Both the position numbers and the translations under genes were made by a program. Of a stretch of 64,000 bases of DNA, positions 62,433-64,000 are shown piece by piece. The DNA comes from Flavobacterium sp. (lineage in GTDB: Bacteria; Bacteroidota; Bacteroidia; Flavobacteriales; Flavobacteriaceae): the NCBI RefSeq assembly GCF_024305175.1, contig NZ_JAMWYY010000001.1:62001-126000 (forward strand). Direction: 5' to 3'. Under the pieces are notes generated by a model. The model was not told the DNA's origin and did not search any database. It worked only from the letters and a program-made list of their open reading frames with translations. Each line of letters starts with the position of its first letter. Positions within the stretch are counted from its first letter, which is position 1.

Positions 62433-63314
62433 TTGAACACTAAAGAATACATAGCGCTGCTTAACAGGCCCTCCTCATTAAACGAGAAGCAGACTGTTGA
62501 ACTGGAAAAGATACTTGCCGAGTTTCCTTTCCTGCAAAGTGCGCGTGCTATTTATTTAAAAGGTTTATATAATAACGACAGCTTCCGTTATAATACCGAG
62601 CTTAAAAAAACGGCAGCCTACACAACCGATAGGTCGGTGCTGTTTGATTTTATTACTTCAGAGCAGTTTCAGAGTATAGAGAAGGATTGTTTTGAAGCGG
62701 CAGAAAAAGCTGTTGAAGAAATTGCTGTCAACTATATCGAAGAAATAAAAGCTGAAGAACAAAAGCCTGCCGAACCTGTAAACAAGCTGGAAGAGTCTAT
62801 AAAACTTACCATTAAAGAGTCGGAAGCAACACAGCCTGAAAAAGCAAGTACTGCGGCTGAAACTGTAAGCGAAAGCCCGCTAACAGAGGCAGAACAAAAA
62901 CTCGAAATAGGCAAGCCACTACCATTCAGCAAAGAAGAAACACATTCGTTCAGTGAATGGCTGCAGCTTTCTAAAATAGCTCCTGTAAAGCGTGAAGAAA
63001 GCATACCGCAGCCAGAGAAGCAGGAAGATGAAAACGGGCTTGTTAAAAAACTCGACCTTATAGACCGTTTTATAGAGTCGAACCCTAAAATTGTACCGTC
63101 AAAAACCATAACGCCTGCGCCTGCCACAATAAACGAAACAGCAGACAACAGCAGCCTTATGACAGAAACGCTCGCAAAAGTTTACCTGGAGCAAAAAAAA
63201 TATACAAAAGCCATACAGGCTTATGAAATTTTAATTTTGAAATATCCGGAAAAAAGTGTTTTCTTTGCAGACCGTATTTCAGAAATCAAAAATTTACAAC
63301 AAAATAATAATTAA
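62433..63314 (+). CDS. Protein of unknown function with C-terminal TPR-like motif
   Basis: This 293-residue protein starts with a TTG at 62433 (MNTKEYIALLNRPSSLNEKQ); no suitable ATG is nearby. The N-terminal 100 residues are helical (LEKILAEFPFLQSARAIYLK), the middle is a long Glu/Lys/Pro-rich disordered linker, and the C-terminus has one TPR-like unit (AKVYLEQKKYTKAIQAYEIL). No signal peptide. It lies between lptE and secG, eight bases before secG, and is probably cotranscribed with them. No function can be named. Confidence 0.7.
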   Translation: MNTKEYIALLNRPSSLNEKQTVELEKILAEFPFLQSARAIYLKGLYNNDSFRYNTELKKTAAYTTDRSVLFDFITSEQFQSIEKDCFEAAEKAVEEIAVNYIEEIKAEEQKPAEPVNKLEESIKLTIKESEATQPEKASTAAETVSESPLTEAEQKLEIGKPLPFSKEETHSFSEWLQLSKIAPVKREESIPQPEKQEDENGLVKKLDLIDRFIESNPKIVPSKTITPAPATINETADNSSLMTETLAKVYLEQKKYTKAIQAYEILILKYPEKSVFFADRISEIKNLQQNNN

Positions 63315-63322
63315 GTATAGAA

Positions 63323-63691
63323 ATGGGATTTTCAATATTTTTAGCACTGATAGCATTTGTTTGCCTTTTACTGATAATATTCATCATGGTACAAAATCCA
63401 AAAGGTGGTGGTCTTTCTTCATCGTTTGGCGGATCTCAGGTAGTAGGTGGCGTACAGAAGACTTCTGACTTTCTGGATAAAGGTACATGGTTCCTTGCTA
63501 CTGCACTTGTAGTTCTTATCATTCTGTCTACACTAAGCTTTTCTAACAGCTACGGCGGAGACAATAAATATATAGATGAGTCTGTCGTTGCACCTGCTGC
63601 AACAACTCCTGCCACTCCTGCACAGGGTGAAGGCGCTGCCACACCGGCTCCGGCTACTACACCTGCACAAGAGCCTGCACCTCAGCAATAA
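63323..63691 (+). CDS. secG: Preprotein translocase subunit SecG
   Basis: Accessory membrane subunit of SecYEG. It has 122 residues: a first transmembrane helix (FSIFLALIAFVCLLLIIFIM), the family hallmark VQNPKGGGLSSSFGGSQVVG in the loop, and a second helix (FLATALVVLIILSTLSF). The tail is a low-complexity Ala/Pro/Thr stretch (AATTPATPAQGEGAATPAPA), common in Bacteroidota SecG. It starts eight bases after the upstream gene and is followed by a strong terminator before groES. Confidence 0.95.
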   Translation: MGFSIFLALIAFVCLLLIIFIMVQNPKGGGLSSSFGGSQVVGGVQKTSDFLDKGTWFLATALVVLIILSTLSFSNSYGGDNKYIDESVVAPAATTPATPAQGEGAATPAPATTPAQEPAPQQ

Positions 63692-63713
63692 CAATATTGT
63701 ATAATATATACAC

Positions 63714-63747
63714 AAATGCCGGCACTGACATGCTGGCATTTTTTTTT
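63714..63747 (+). terminator. Intrinsic terminator after secG
   Basis: AAATGCCGGCA / TGCTGGCATTT (11 bp with one G-T pair, 6-base loop) leads into nine T residues. It ends the unit finishing with secG and isolates groES. Confidence 0.93.
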
Positions 63748-63754
63748 GCACTAA

Positions 63755-63784
63755 TTGTCAGTTTTCTCAATTGGCATAATTTCT
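63755..63784 (+). promoter_or_regulatory. Possible promoter of groES
   Basis: TTG (63755-63757), exactly 19 bases, then TAATTTCT (63777-63784) matches the spacing and six of the eight conserved or free positions of TAnnTTTG. No CIRCE operator (TTAGCACTC-N9-GAGTGCTAA) occurs in the 143-base gap. Confidence 0.4.
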
Positions 63785-63834
63785 GAAAAAACAGAAAGCG
63801 TCAAACTTTAATAACAAACAAAATTTTAAATTAT

Positions 63835-64000
63835 ATGGCTTTAAACATTAAACCGCTTTCAAACCGTGTTCTGGTTGAACCGGTTGCTGCAGAAACACAA
63901 ACTGCTTCCGGAATCATTATTCCTGACACTGCAAAAGAAAAACCGCAGAAAGGTGTTGTTGTAGCCGTAGGCAACGGCAGCAAAGATTATGAGATGACCG
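63835..64000 (+). CDS. groES: Co-chaperonin GroES (N-terminal part, runs off the window)
   Basis: Lid of the GroEL chaperonin. 55 residues are visible, from the ATG at 63835 ([20 protein letters not shown]) through the mobile loop region [20 protein letters not shown] to [15 protein letters not shown]. The reading frame is open at the window end, about halfway through the roughly 90-residue protein. A groEL gene would be expected directly beyond the edge. Confidence 0.97.
   Translation, partial: MALNIKPLSNRVLVEPVAAETQTASGIIIPDTAKEKPQKGVVVAVGNGSKDYEMT

Noticed and set aside
63692..63834. CIRCE/HrcA operator upstream of groES
   Set aside because: I looked for TTAGCACTC-N9-GAGTGCTAA and found only the secG terminator and a moderate housekeeping-like promoter.

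Overview
The window looks like a chromosomal segment of a member of the Flavobacteriaceae (Bacteroidota), most likely Flavobacterium or a close relative. The evidence is the set of family-specific genes and signals: gldKLMN (type IX secretion and gliding), a SusC/SusD pair, proteins with 'PNP...GVY' type IX sorting tails, DUF2851, Porin_10, DUF5522 and DUF4136 proteins, promoters of the Bacteroidota form TTG-N18-20-TAnnTTTG, and almost no Shine-Dalgarno sequences except a very strong one before rpsU. No prophage, insertion sequence, CRISPR array or classical defence island was seen.

Layout. Positions 1-12025 (minus strand) hold the core translation/transcription block: tRNA-Thr(TGT), tRNA-Tyr, tRNA-Thr(GGT), tuf, tRNA-Trp, secE, nusG, rplK, rplA, rplJ, rplL, rpoB and the start of rpoC. 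Upstream of it lie hpf, a XerC-like recombinase and rpsU. From 12095 to 21245 (minus) come a lipoprotein alpha-amylase resembling archaeal enzymes, an acyl-CoA dehydrogenase, a small operon (DnaQ-like exonuclease, DUF2851, PspC, helix-hairpin-helix protein), a cystathionine-beta-synthase-type enzyme and a porin. From 21347 to 29741 (minus) is a nutrient-uptake locus (SusC, SusD, two lipoproteins) behind a secreted subtilase. From 29915 to 38866 are rnhB, lipB, lysS, a second secreted subtilase, two small secreted proteins, an LRR/type IX cargo protein and a DUF4136 lipoprotein. From 38935 to 49485 are hutU, a 58-residue cysteine-rich DUF5522 protein, a small HExxH membrane protein, DUF1761, a GNAT enzyme, a cupin, a divergent lipid-kinase/lipid-phosphatase pair, an ABC-F ATPase, DUF983 and an FAD oxidoreductase. 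From 49548 to 58040 (minus) are topA, an arginase-fold protein that has lost half of its metal ligands, and gldK-gldL-gldM-gldN. From 58226 to the end (plus) are a membrane protein, miaB, a sigma-54 activator, lptE, a TPR-like protein, secG and the start of groES.

How the parts fit. The gldKLMN genes encode the core and motor of the type IX secretion system, and three proteins in the same window (two subtilases and the LRR protein) carry tails that would send them through it. One subtilase lies directly upstream of the SusCD uptake genes, which suggests extracellular proteolysis coupled to import. No gene-free stretch exceeds about 210 bases. The longest (34736-34942, 27641-27833, 58041-58225) are AT-rich divergent or promoter regions, and I found nothing further in them beyond the promoter-like elements listed.

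The observations most worth a second look are: the metal-ligand-deficient arginase homologue between topA and gldK; the strong Shine-Dalgarno of rpsU in a lineage that rarely uses one; Glu at the expected catalytic Asp position in both subtilases; inverted copies of a G/C-rich dispersed repeat, one of which forms the C-terminus of miaB; the absence of tRNA-Gly from the usual Thr-Tyr-Gly-Thr-tuf cluster; and terminators that sit on the start of the next transcription unit (hpf/tRNA, rpsU/xerC). All family assignments were made by reading the translated sequences, without a database search.
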